Source of the DNA: Sphaerosporella brunnea
Lineage: Eukaryota > Ascomycota > Pezizomycetes > Pezizales > Pyronemataceae
DNA length: 64,000 nucleotides
Direction of reading: 5' to 3'
Assembly (NCBI GenBank): GCA_008704415.1
Contig: VXIS01000029.1
Location: 1-64,000 of the forward strand
Below, in pieces: positions 1-11,115 of this stretch; within the stretch, counting starts at the first letter, position 1, and each line of letters begins with the position of its first letter. The position numbers were made by a program, and so were the translations under genes. The notes under the pieces are model-generated. The model ran no database searches. It was given only the letters and a program-made list of their open reading frames with translations, and was not told where the DNA came from.

Positions 1-2184
1 TCTCCTTTTTAGCCTTTTTCTCTCTTCCGCCCTTCCCCCCCCCTTTCTTTCCTCTCTCTTTTTTCTTCCTCCAGGTTGCAGAGAGATTATTCAAGGGAAG
101 GCGGACGCCATAACGCAAAAGGATTTTTTTTTTGTTTTTTTTTTTTTGGTCGGACTTTGGAAGTGCGTAGGTAGGAAGCTACGTGGAATGCGAGTCTGTA
201 TGCTCGCTTTTTGGGAAATGGTGTTGTGTGCGTCGCGCCCACACACACAAAAATCTCGAGTTGTTAGAGCCTCTCCAGCTCATAGCACCTTCAATTTGAA
301 ACGAAGCGCGCGGCTTGCAGGAGTGCAAAATTTCAGATAATTCCAAGCTCAATGGGCTGAATCATAGAACCGCTTTTAGGGGAAGGTGTTTTTGTTGGGT
401 TAGCTGAGCTAACGCGTGGCTACAACATTTGGCTGTTTCTTTTTTTTTTTTTTTTTTTTTTTCTTTTCTTTTTTTTTTTTTTTTTTTTTGCTTTCTCTTT
501 TTTTTTTTTTTTTTTTCTTTTTTTTTTTTTTTAAAATGGGGAAAACCCTTTTTTGTAACCTGCGCAGCGGAGGAGGGACCAGGTTGGATATATATATAGG
601 GGACGTGGTCCTGATGGGTGGTGGGTTGGAAAGGAAACGCGGTTAAGCACAAAGGCGCCCGAGGGGGTGGGAGGGCAAATAAAAAAAAATGCCGTAGTAG
701 GAGGGCGGCTATGTGGTTATGCGGAAACTTCTGGAACCCCCCCCCCCCCCACCCCACGATAGATAGACGTATTTTTTGGACGGTGGTGGAGTATACATAA
801 GAGCCGGATTCGGCGCTTACCCACACATGCGGGGGGTCGGTCGGTCTTGGATATCTCCCGGCATTCATCATCATGCTTCTGCAAAAACAACTCCGCCTCT
901 GCAGTGTGCACGCAAACGTCCGCCTCAGGTTTCAGGTCATGCAGCATTTATCCTAGCTATGATAGCTAGGGATGGATGGATACACAACCAACAACGATCA
1001 TCGTCGCCGTCTGCGGGTGCGCATGCCGGCTAAAAGAGGGCGGTCGCGGGTAAGTATCGCGGCTGTGGGGGCTATGCTACACACATGGTGGAAGGGGTGA
1101 TATTGGGGGGGGGGGGGGGGATACTCGCGATGGTAGGGGTCGATTATCATGATTCGATTACATTCTTTTTGGTTGGAAACTCTAAGATTTGGTAAAGTTT
1201 GACACCTTTTGTTACTGCGCATAAAACTATATGGCTCGTTGGAAAAAAGAGAGACAGAGGGGTCTGTGACTCCTGAAAAGTGAGATAGTGGACACCGGCC
1301 ATGGCGCATATAAAGCCCCGCTTTCTGGACTTCCATCTACTGGAAATCTCATCCACGGCAAAAATCGAGACCGTCTCACAGCAGAGCGTGCTGATAAGCT
1401 ATCCTACATACCTAGGTACATATTGATGGGCGCATCTGGGAGCGGTCCTTTGGGGAACCACACAGTTGGGGGCAGGTTGAGGAGAAGGAGTTACTAGACA
1501 TCGAGGAGCAGAAAATGGATCTTGAAGCCAGAGATGAGTTGTAGTGCGTTCTTGCGAGCCCGTGGAGCTCAGGCTCTTTGACCAAACGTCGAAAAAAACC
1601 TAAAAAAAAAAACAAACGGTATCTCTCGGCCTCGGTGCGAACTTTGTTTTTCACTGCACTTTTAAACATTCACTCGGTAATATGCTTTCAGAAATATAAG
1701 TAATGCAACGTATAGTATTGTTAGCAATGAGCTTAAATATAACAATCGACCCCTAGGATTCGGGGAAGTGATTAAGATGGAATTAAGTGTGGCCAATTTT
1801 GGCTGCGTAGTATTGTCGAGTTTCATCTAAAGGCTTATCGATCGGAAGGAATGTAGGAAACCCATCGTGAACACAAGCCCCCCACTCGCCACCCAACCAA
1901 TAACCACCCTCTCTCCGCCTCACTTGTACCCAGAATTAGAGCTTCCGCAAGCAACATGCGCCGGCACGAGTTATCCGCGCATCGTGGCGCAGCTTTGAAA
2001 CTCAGTGTCTGCACACACTCCGCCACATCACCACCCACCACTCTGCCACCCTTCGCGACGACCTACTGTGCTGAGGGTAGAGTAAGAAGTATATATTCCC
2101 CCGTCTCCTCGTACCTCAGCGACCTCTCCAACAACGCCATCAACATCCCCAACAACAGCTCCAAAAACTCCACATCACATAACA
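1..2184. other. Low-complexity region, no gene seen
   Basis: No protein-like reading frame with recognisable motifs is seen. The stretch holds a CT-rich opening, a long interrupted poly-T tract at about 440-532, a C-run at about 738-751 and a G-run at about 1106-1120. Its open frames follow these homopolymers. The last 100-150 bases are CA/CT-rich and probably form the leader of the J-domain gene that starts at 2185. Confidence 0.6.
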
Positions 2185-3808
2185 ATGCACCACCTAGCAC
2201 CCTGCTTCTACTGCATCCTCGGAGCCTTACCTGCAGGCCACCCCCGCGACATCCGCGCTGCCTACCTCTCGCAAGCCCGGGGTATCCATCCTGATAAGCA
2301 CCCCGCCGAGGAGAACGGCAAGTATACTGCGTTTTTCCAACAGGTTAGTTGATGTGCTTGCTTTTTTTTTCCCTCCTACCTATGGGGGATGGGTCCGGCT
2401 GATTTGGTGTAACCAGCTGCAAGAAGCCTATGCAACACTCAGAGACGAGGATAAGCGCAGGATCTATGAGATTCGATCTGGCTTTTTTGGAACCCGTGGG
2501 GCGCTGTGGAATTCCGAGCACGAGAAGGTGAAGCGGCCGTGGCCTGAGAGACATGGCGACAACAACCACAACGACAAGGAGAAAAAGAAATACACCGCAC
2601 TGCAGGAGCGAGAACGTCGAGAGGCGGCGAAAAGACGAGAGCTATATGAAAAGCTGTGGAAGAACGCGAATGCGGAGGCCGAGACCAAGCGGAAGGAAGA
2701 TGAAGCCAGAAAGCAGGAGGAGGAAGCCAAAAAGCGGGATGAGGAAGTCAAAAGGCAGGAGGAGGAAGCGAGGCAACGTAAAGAGCTGGCGAGGCAACGC
2801 GAGGAGGAGGAGGTGAGGCAGCGTGAGGAGGAGGAGGCGAGGCAACTTGAGGAGCGAGAGGCGAGACAACGTGAGGAGGAGGAGGCGAGGCAACGTGAGG
2901 AGGAGGAGACGAGGCAACGTGAGGAGCGAGAGGCGAGACAACGTGAGGAGGAGGAGGCGAGGCAACTTGAGGAGCGAGAGGCGAGACAACGTGAGGAGGA
3001 GGAGGCGAGGCAACGTGAGGAGGAGGAGACGAGGCAACGTGAGGCGCGAGAGGCGAGACAACGTGAGGGGCAGGAGGCGAGACAACGTGAGGAGGAGGAG
3101 GAAGAGGAGGAGGAGGAGGAGGAGGAGGAGGAGGAGGACGAGGAGGAGGACGAGGAGGACGAGGAGGACGAGGAGGACGAGGAGGAGGCGAGACAACGTG
3201 AAGAAAAACGCAAGAGGCGCAAGGTCAGGGAGAAAGCCGCCGCCGAAGCCGCACGGAAGCTTCAGAAGGACTTGCTCGAGCAGATGAGAAAGCAAACAGC
3301 CGAATACGAGAGGCTCTACCGCAAGATGTGCAAGCAGATGGCGAAGGAACGCAAGGCTACTGACATGCTTCACGAGAGGCTTCGTAAAGTGGAGGAGGCC
3401 CAAGAGAAGGAAGCCAAGGAGAGAAACGTCTATGACAGCGATGATGATGTCGAGCCTTACACACTTCCGGATGAAGGTCGTTCTCGATACAGGACTGAAA
3501 ACAGGAGGAATCCTCATGTCTATAACTACCAGTACTCGGGCTTTGGTGACTACGACGACGATGGGGCCGATCTTTACACCTGGAGTATTCCTCAGTACTC
3601 CAGTGGAGCTCGTTGGACGCCAGAAGAAACAGACTACATGTTGTCGACAAGGAAGAAGGGATACACCTGGAGCCAGGTTGCTGGCTTTGTGAACCGAAAG
3701 TTCGGCACTGGACGGTCGGAAAGTGCCTGTTCGTCCAAGTCTTATGCCATGAGGCAATTTCAATGGTATGCACCCAGCGCGCTCTCTATGGATCCTGTTC
3801 GATATTAA
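2185..3808 (+). CDS. J-domain / charged coiled-coil / Myb-like protein
   Basis: Two exons, 2185-2343 and 2417-3808, joined over a 73-nt GT-AG intron, give a 516-aa protein. Residues about 7-71 form a J domain: a helix II-like segment, the HPD motif at residues 35-37 and a helix III ending in KRRIYE. J domains stimulate Hsp70 ATPase. Residues about 95-360 are extremely charged, with a REEEEARQ-like 7-8 residue repeat that runs into a nearly pure Glu/Asp block; this predicts a long coiled coil or single alpha-helix. Near the C-terminus (about residue 440-490) a Trp-spaced RWTPEETDYML...YTWSQVAGF segment looks like a Myb/SANT helix-turn-helix. J plus SANT recalls zuotin/DNAJC2, but domain spacing and the repeat core differ, so orthology is not claimed. 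The start was chosen because it opens the J domain directly; the first exon is missed if the intron is ignored. A chromatin or ribosome-linked co-chaperone is inference only. Confidence 0.8.
2745..3200 (+). repeat. Purine-only coding repeat tract
   Basis: The plus strand is almost entirely A/G here, built of a roughly 21-24 bp unit (GAGGAGGAGGCGAGGCAACG variants) that ends in (GAGGAGGAC)n and GAC-GAG triplets. It encodes the charged repeat of the J-domain protein. Repeat units differ by single codons, as expected from slippage or unequal exchange. Confidence 0.9.
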
Positions 3809-4544
3809 CACCGTTTCAAGACAGATGATATACGCGATTCACCGTTCCCGAACGGTTTGTGACGATTGGTGACGATATTCTGCGATTTTGATTTTGACAG
3901 GTTTGCGTGGATCCTTGGAGGTGGGCATATGGATGGGTACTAGGTTTTATTCGCGGCATAGGACTGGGAATTTCTTCTGTTTTTAGATACCTACTCTACC
4001 AATCTGAGCTTGTTTTTCCATCGAAAAACATCTGATCGCCGCAGTGATCTCAAACTTCTTGAAAATAGATATCTCCGCGGCCGGCGCACGGAATATTTTA
4101 CCTTGTGAGTATGCCCGTGGAGCAAAACTCCCTCGGATTTATCACACTCACAACTCTCAGAGATCGAATCAAAGCAAGCGTACTAAGCTTGGCGGGCCTG
4201 CCCCTCCATGTGAAATCCACGGAGCAGTGAAGTCACCACATCACCGGCAACCACCGCCGACTCCACGGGGGGTTTACATCACCTAGGACTAAATAACAGC
4301 ATATAAGCAGCCAATCATCCCGTCTCTTCTTCTCATCATCACCCACACTGGTCTCCAGCTCTCCATCTCCCCATCCATTCATCCATCCATCCCTCCATCC
4401 AGCCAACGACTTAATCGCACCGTAACCAACCGCTCTTCCATCACGCTTACCTTCAAAATTCTTCGCCACAAGCACTTCCGCCTCCGGAAAGGCAGCAGCA
4501 GCAGCATCCGGGTCCGCGCATTCACGATCAACGCCACCCTCGCC
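3809..4544. other. Intergenic: 3' flank and con-6 upstream region
   Basis: No gene is seen. The right part, about 4300-4420, is rich in CATC/CCATC and CT repeats, a typical pyrimidine-rich leader for the con-6 gene that follows. Confidence 0.5.
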
Positions 4545-4877
4545 ATGCCGAATCCTGGAAACATCATTGGCGGCCACAAGGCCAACCTGCACAACCCGAA
4601 CACGTCGGAGGAGAGCAAGCAGCACTCGCGGGAGGTGCTGGAGCGCGAGTTTGAAGGCGGGAAGACGGAGAAGTTTTCGACTGCGGGCTCCCAGGGCGGC
4701 GGCCAGGCGAATCCGAAGAATGTGGAGGGCGGGTTGAAGGTAAGTTTGGGGGGGAGGGGCGGATAGAAGGGAAGGCAAGGGTTAACGGGTATATACTAGG
4801 CCGCTATGCATAATCCGAATGTGAAGCCGGAGACCAAGGAACAGCTTAAGAACCGCCTCAAGAAGGATGACGTCTAG
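4545..4877 (+). CDS. con-6: Conidiation-specific protein 6 (copy 1)
   Basis: Exons 4545-4739 and 4800-4877, with a 60-nt GTAAGT...TAG intron, encode 90 aa. The protein carries two copies of the con-6 motif: residues about 5-33 (NIIGGHKANLHNPNTSEESK) and about 58-85 (NVEGGLKAAMHNPNVKPE). Con-6 proteins are small, hydrophilic and abundant in conidia and ascospores; their biochemical role is not established, and a desiccation-protective function has been suggested from expression in resting cells. The intron falls just after the GGLK of the second motif. A second con-6 gene lies about 9.3 kb downstream on the same strand. Start: the first in-frame ATG, directly before the first motif. Confidence 0.9.
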
Positions 4878-7800
4878 GCCTTGACTACTTGGGGTGTGTG
4901 TGGGATGTGGCTTACTTGAATGTGGAAATTGTTTATTTGGAACATAGTTTTTTGAGATTTGCTTTTTTTCCAACTATTTGTCACACATAATTCGTATATA
5001 ATCGATCATTTCTGTCCATCGGGGCCCTTCACGGCCAGTACCCGCCACCACTCGCCGTGATTTCTAGCAACCTAAGAGAGACAGTGACAGTACTAGAACT
5101 CGCTTTCCATAGTCGGCTCTTTGAGTTCGATGAAAAGCAGATGGATGGTATGCATACTAATTAGGTAGGGTTTGTTATAGAAATTTGGTCTACCGCATAA
5201 ACTCAGAAACAAGAGACTCGACGACGCGAATAGACCAGTAGAAAATTGTGTGAGGTGTGAGAGAGATTGGTAAATGCATACCGGGAGCCGAACGAAACTC
5301 ATCACTACTTGCCACTGGCACGGTGTTTTTTGGAGAGAGAACGTTCGGCCGCCGGAGAAGAGCGTTCTTTTGAACAGAGATCACGCAACTGTGCTCCAGA
5401 ACCGCCGGTTGTGCAGGTTCCGCCAATAGCTTGCCTTTCGCCGCGCTGCCGCGCCATGTCAGCTGCGATCACATGTCGGGGGGCAACGATCTGTGTGGCT
5501 CACGTGGATATTTTTTGAATGGGACACACCGCAAAAAGTTAAGGCGAGCTAGCGTTGGGCGGCTGTTTCGCGGATAGCCATAGCCGCAGGCGTCTGTTCG
5601 GCCGCCCACCAACCTTATCGGCGATTTCGCCAGGGAGGGGATGCCGGTATAGCTCGTGAGTGGGCGCAAGGTTTCAATTCTTGCGATGGTCATCGTCACC
5701 GTCTCTGAGTGCTCTGGCTGCGGGGCTTCTGCTATCAAATCTAACTCCAACTCTGGCATGCCCACGCCGTCAACTCACACCACTGCCGCGATAGAGTACT
5801 TTGAAAACCTCACCACGTGGGGCCTGTATCGCGAGACCGAGCTCGTGGGGTTGAGCATCGCTGACCGCATCTCAGGCTCCGCTCCGCGGGCTAAACGTCA
5901 TCCCCCGCTATTTCGGCCTCGGCTGCCTCGCAGGACCCACAACTACTCTATCTACCTAAGTAGTGGTGTCTTGACAAAAAGTTACCTGTGATCCAACGGC
6001 ACATCGCGTTAAGTGACCTATAGCACAATGGCACCCAATCCGAGGGGGCGTTGGGGAACCATGGTCCCGTGGTATGCGTGAGATCCCTAGGGCGCCCGTC
6101 CGGAAACCGTGGACTCGTCGGATCCAGGAGACCCTACTCTACAGAGCCCGATCGTGAGCCCCGGGGCTTCGCAAGATGTCGAGGGAGCCAGGGGCCACTG
6201 CGACCAGAAACCGGGTGAGGGCGATACCTGAAGCTTACTCGATGCGCCGAGTGACTGTTGGGCCTGCCACTCTATAAGCCCGCGACGCCGAGGTACTTCC
6301 AAGCTTTTGTATTGGTTGATCGCACAGATTAGAGGGCTGCACCGTAACTGGCCCTTGGTGCCAACGCATCATGTTCTAAATACAGTGAATTTCCCTAATA
6401 CCTACTCTCTTTTACAGACAAGTTGCGAGGACCCATATTTCGATTACGGGAAAGGATATCTTCATACATAGAGTATGTTTATGGGGTAGATAAGTTAAAA
6501 TAGATCTCTAGCTGCCTTGGCTCGCAACCTGAATTCTAAATTTCTGCTGCCCGGTATGTCCACAAATCACAACTTCCAGTGCCGAAAAATGCCACTAATA
6601 TGCCGGCAGCACCAGCTTCAGAAGCAGAAATTCTGCCGATCTAGGGTAGCGCCACTAGTGCTCGCAAGCACCAGATTCACCTCGTCACAGTTACCCAACG
6701 GGATCAATCAGAGGTTTTTCCGAGCCCATTCGTTTTAACTTTCCGGCAACGAACTTGACAAAGCAGGTTATTGGCAATCACTAATGGTCAGGGTGTTGCA
6801 TACTGGCGGCAAAATATTGCCTGATAGGGAAGCAGAAAAAAAAAAAACCTCTCCTTGGCAAGCCTAAAACTGTCAGATATGGTCCATCAGCGGCCGTTCT
6901 GAGAAAAAATTACATGAAAAAGCAATTTTGGGGGAGATCACTTATCATCTCTGGATCACCAAGATACGACGCGTGGTGGTTATTGACACCGCAAAATCAT
7001 GTGACGCATCCAACTTTGGTATGATTTTCACCGAACATCAGATACTATTTTGGCAGGCTTCTGCATAATGTCGCTACGTGGTCATGACTCATGACCACAA
7101 CTCGCCAACCACCCAGCAGAAAGCCTGTCGGTTAGTGACGATCACCCGCGGGCTATCTACTAGTATACCCGTTCATCGAACCCCACTTTTTGCCAACAAC
7201 ACACGGTTGTTCCCACCACTATCTATCCTGGCCGCACAGGTCCTGAATTTCCTCGGTTCTGGTAAGTCCCGTGGCTGGATATTCTGGTGATCGTTTACTG
7301 AGCGAATTGAGTTGTTCATACATACTGCGGGATTTTCCCTTTTGGATGCGTCCCGACATGCAGGCCGCAGCCACGCATGGCGGATTTCCCTTTTTGACGA
7401 GAAATGCATGAACTGCTCCACCCGTACAAAATTTGCGGGTTACCTATTTCAGGTTCAACTGCTGTCAGGGCGGGGATTTGGTAGTAGTTTCCCCGCGCTC
7501 GTCGCTTTCACACCTTCGTTTAAAGACTCCCAAATTCCCCCTATCAACTCTACCCACTGCCATTACCCCGATACCGCCCTCTCCACTGCGAACTCACCAG
7601 TACCTCTCGACATCGCTCTATCCATTAAGGAACGCCTGATACCACACGATCCCTACCTCTAGTTTATCTCTTTCAGTGTCCTGGGCCTACCGGCTGCGCG
7701 GGTTCCCGCGCGGGAAGTTCTCGCGTGGGAACCCGTGTGCACGGAGCGTGGACCTTCCCGGTCAAGAAGCGTAGCTCTCAAGGCAATCTCAGGTTGTTCT

Positions 7801-8978
7801 TCATTCCGGGCGGGTCGGGAGATTCGGCTTTCTATGAGCACGACTAGTCGGGCATGCCTGCCGGGGCCCATAATTAGCCTCACTGACGTCAACTGTGCGC
7901 ATAGGCGAAAGGGGGACATTTATTTTTCGAAACCTCCGGATCCAGGTTCCAGACTCTGCGATCGATTGCAAAGTGCACGCAAAGGCGAAGACCCTGATTG
8001 CACGATGGGATGGTACCAAGGTAGGCTCTGTTTCATTTGCAGTCCCTCCTAGCTACTCGGGTATCCTTCGTGGTTTCCCGGGTTCACTCCGAGCGGTGGC
8101 GCCCCAGCCAGGGTAATCGTCTCGCAAGGTGACTTTACAGTCATCCTTTTTCCCGTTGGCGGACCGGGAGCGCTTACGCTCTACAGAGTAACATCTGAGA
8201 CCCAGCTGCATCGTCAGCTTGGAGGGCTTATTGCGGCTAAATTTTGGCTGCAGGGCCGACGGATCACGAACATCCCTCCAGTGGGTTCACCGGACGCAAG
8301 TGCACTGCCGTTTCGTGGCAGCCCTCATTGTTCTGCTGCAGGGCTACCTGCAACTCCCGGTTCAAGGAGCGGTAATATCGACGATGCTCGGTGGCTGCAT
8401 CATAAATCTCGAGGACCCAGTGATGCAGTCTTGGGACCGCCAAACCCCATCCCCTGCCGCCGACGTCTGGGTTCTCTCATCCCACTTCGATCACAGCTTT
8501 CGAACTCATGGCGGGACTGGGCAGGCATGTTGATCATTTTGCCCACAATGCAATAGAATTCCGCTGACGTCTTACAGGTTGAAATCAAGAGTCATCCTCC
8601 GCACAGCTTATATCGCTCGGACCTGTGCTAAAAGTACATCGATGATTTCGAGAACCTTGGACACTTGGATAACGATGTCTCCACCTTCACACATGGCATA
8701 AATGGTTACGTGAACAAGCAGACCGGAATGTTTGCTTCCTTTGACTGTTTCAGGATTGGGGTCTAAATCTCGTCCTCAGCCCAGTCTGTTTACCAAAAGC
8801 ACCTTGAGCATCGTCGGTCCAACATGTGCTGGTGAAGCTGATGGAGACGTTGAAGGATGATTTCCATGGACAGCTTGGGAGCGCCATATATGGCGCATTC
8901 GTCACGGGCTAACTTGGATTGGACGCCACCATGAAAAATCGAACAAACGTAAGTCCTCCGACGTTGACGCTACGGATT
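4878..8978. other. 4.1-kb gene-poor region
   Basis: No gene could be supported. Several open frames of 60-120 codons exist (for example 5656-5991, 7312-7662, 7735-8052) but show no motif, no plausible splice pattern and no amphipathic or signal structure. A strong hairpin lies at 7699-7735. The stretch from about 8850 leads to the target site of the nested LINEs. Confidence 0.5.
7699..7735. repeat. 18-bp inverted repeat (hairpin)
   Basis: Arms 7699-7716 (CGGGTTCCCGCGCGGGAA) and 7718-7735 (TTCTCGCGTGGGAACCCG) are complementary at 16 of 18 positions, with a one-base spacer. The left arm contains the self-complementary core CCCGCGCGGG. The function is unknown. Confidence 0.7.
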
Positions 8979-8991
8979 GAACACCCTTGTA

Positions 8992-10290
8992 TGTTCAAGC
9001 GAAAACGGCGGCCACCAAGTACCACTGGGTACCGGGGCATGAAGGGGTGCACGGAAATGAGGCTGCAGACAGACGCGCGAAGGCAGCCGCGGAAAGCAAG
9101 TCCCCCGCTGTGTCCAACAACGTCCTCGACACCACCTCGCTCGCTCACATCGCACGAGAAATCACTCTGGCCAAGTACCATGACCGCGAAGCCTGGCTTG
9201 CGAAGCATTGCGTCCCGAAAAGCTACTACAGGCGTCCGAAAGGCACCAACAAAACTGCCTTTCGAACCAAAAAGACACTAGCGGCACGCTTCTTCCAACT
9301 ACGGCTGCAGAAGGCACCCACGGCTCCGTACCTTCACAAGACGGGACGACGAGTGGACGATAAGTGCTGGTTCTGTCCCAAGAGGCCCACGCAGACGCGC
9401 GACCACCTCTTCAAGACCTGCCAGAGATGGCGCGGGGAGCAACAGACGCTGTGGAAGGCAGTGGCGGAGGCCACGCGTGAGAAAGGGAAAAAGAGGAGGA
9501 AAACGAACACGTCAGTAAGAGATTTGCTGGCGGATGGTCGCTGTACAGGAGCAGTGATGGGTTTCCTAGGTAGCACGCAAGTGGGACTATGGCCAAAGGT
9601 GGCCAACTGAGTTATGACCATGTCTTCTTTTCTTTCGGTTCTTCTATCACGATTTCCCTTTGTATGGCTCTATCAGATACGCTCTCCTTACTTCCTTTTC
9701 CTTCGGAGGAGCGTGCCCCAGAGTAGGCGCAACGCCTAGGGGTGGCGATGATTCTGTATTTAACATGCCATGGCCGCAAGCGGCCAAATGCAATATGATT
9801 AAAACAAACAAACAAAGCGAAAACGGCGAGACTCCAATCGATGTGATTGGTGCAACGATGACACCCCGCAAACGAGAAGTCACCTTATACTGCAAGAGGT
9901 GGAAGGAACAGCGCAAGGATTTCTTCAAAGGAGTAGAAAGAATATGGGGACGACGCAGACAGAAGAGAGTGAGGGACATTTTTTGCGATGACAGGATGAC
10001 GACGGTCGTGCTAAAATTCCTTAACGAGACCGAGATTGGAAGACGTACGGGTTAAGTCCCCATTAAGGGGCTGATACCACTGACTCAGGGTGTGTTCAAT
10101 GGTGCGATTTGTTTTTATGTATTTCCTTTGTATGGGGAGCCCCAACAGACTGGTAAGACCGTGGGGACAGGATACCAGGTTTCTTATGTCCGTCATAGGC
10201 CTTTGGCCTCACCCCGATTCGCAAGATAGGAGGCACTTGGGCTAACGTCCTCGTGTACGCTGTATGATTTAAAACAAAACAAAAAAAAAA
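8992..10290 (+). mobile_element. LINE-B, 5'-truncated Tad-type LINE 3' end, split by LINE-A
   Basis: The element is bounded by a 13-bp target-site duplication, GAACACCCTTGTA, at 8979-8991 and 10291-10303. Its own sequence is 8992-9010 plus 9829-10290; the middle is a later insertion (LINE-A). The second part encodes the C-terminal end of a LINE ORF2 (frame to the stop at 10053-10055, with a CKRWKEQRKDFFKGVERIWG segment that matches the region after the zinc knuckle in LINE-A and LINE-C). A 235-bp 3' UTR ends in TGATTTAAAACAAAAC plus poly-A. Severe 5' truncation, an A-rich tail and a duplicated target are the signs of target-primed reverse transcription. The 3' UTR recurs as a solo insertion at 33359-33597. 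Confidence 0.9.
9011..9814 (+). mobile_element. LINE-A, 5'-truncated LINE nested in LINE-B
   Basis: A 14-bp target-site duplication, AAGCGAAAACGGCG, flanks it at 8997-9010 and 9815-9828; both copies lie in LINE-B sequence, so LINE-A came second. The body begins inside the RNase H domain of ORF2 (YHWVPGHEGVHGNEAADRRA carries the GN..AD catalytic segment). It continues through a C-terminal zinc knuckle (CWFC, then H and C, about 9367-9420) to a stop at 9608-9610. The 204-bp 3' UTR contains GGCCGCAAGCGGCC and ends TGATTAAAACAAACAAAC. It has the same 3' UTR length and the same terminal motifs as LINE-C, so both are copies of one family. It has no reverse transcriptase and is non-autonomous. Confidence 0.92.
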
Positions 10291-10303
10291 GAACACCCTT
10301 GTA

Positions 10304-11101
10304 AGCTACCGCCCCGCCCCAACCGCCCCACCGCCCTCCCTTCCTCCCTCCCTCTCTCCCTCCCTCCCTCTCTCCCTCCCTCCCTCCCTCTCTCCCTCTC
10401 TCCCTCTCTCCTCTCTCCCTCCTCCCTCTCTCCCTCTATCCGAGTCCTCAAACGCTGATCATTGATTAGTTTGGTTCCTGGTACAAACGGAACAAAAACG
10501 GCAGCGTGTGCAAAGGGAACAAATACGCCTTTCCGGCGCGTCTGCAAACGCTCGTTCCGCAAGGCGATAAAGCCTTTGTCACGCCTGATTTGTGTCTTGC
10601 GCTTTCTGGGCAGGAAATGGTTTTACCCTTCAAACCTTACCGAGAAAAAAAATATATATCCGTCGCAGCTCGGCAGACGACATGGTACGACATCTGGGCG
10701 AGAATCGTGCTTACGCTTGAATTGTGGGACAAGCAAATGCCCACCGCGACAACATACTCAGATCTACAAACGTCCGTCCGAGTCCTCAAGCGTTGAGGGA
10801 AAACATCCAAACTGCCACTCCAGCGCTCGCGCCCTGAGGCTTGATATCCGGACACCCGCTACTTGGCCTCTGCTGCGACTCTATCCCGCCTCAAACGTTG
10901 AGGGCAAACATCCAAACTGCCACTCCAGCGCTCGCGCCCTGAGGCTTGATATCCGGACACCCGCTACTTGACCTCTCTGCTGCGACTCTATCCCGGACAC
11001 GACCATGCATCGATCGGTACACATCCCCTCTTATGGTAGTTTGGTCCGTACGTTGCTCATACTCTCTGCAGGACCGAGGCCGTTTGTCTTGCAATGTCAT
11101 T
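10304..11101. repeat. CT microsatellite and 105-bp tandem duplication
   Basis: Positions 10318-10440 are a (CCCTCCCT/CTCT)n microsatellite. Positions 10784-10888 and 10889-10995 are two tandem copies of a roughly 105-bp unit that starts CCTCAAGCGTTGAGGG / CCTCAAACGTTGAGGG; the copies differ at a few positions. The unit has no recognisable coding content. The phrase CCGAGTCCTCAA(A/G)CG also occurs near 10440, so a third, diverged partial unit may exist. Confidence 0.85.
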
Positions 11102-11115
11102 TCGAAGAAAGCAGG

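Noticed and set aside
362..874. 170-codon minus-strand frame with long Lys run
   Set aside because: Lys run is only the complement of the poly-T tract at 440-532.
2642..3811. 389-codon minus-strand frame rich in Leu/Arg, and a 252-codon Ser/Cys frame
   Set aside because: Both are shadows of the purine-rich repeat of the J-domain gene; composition mirrors the repeat and no domain is present.
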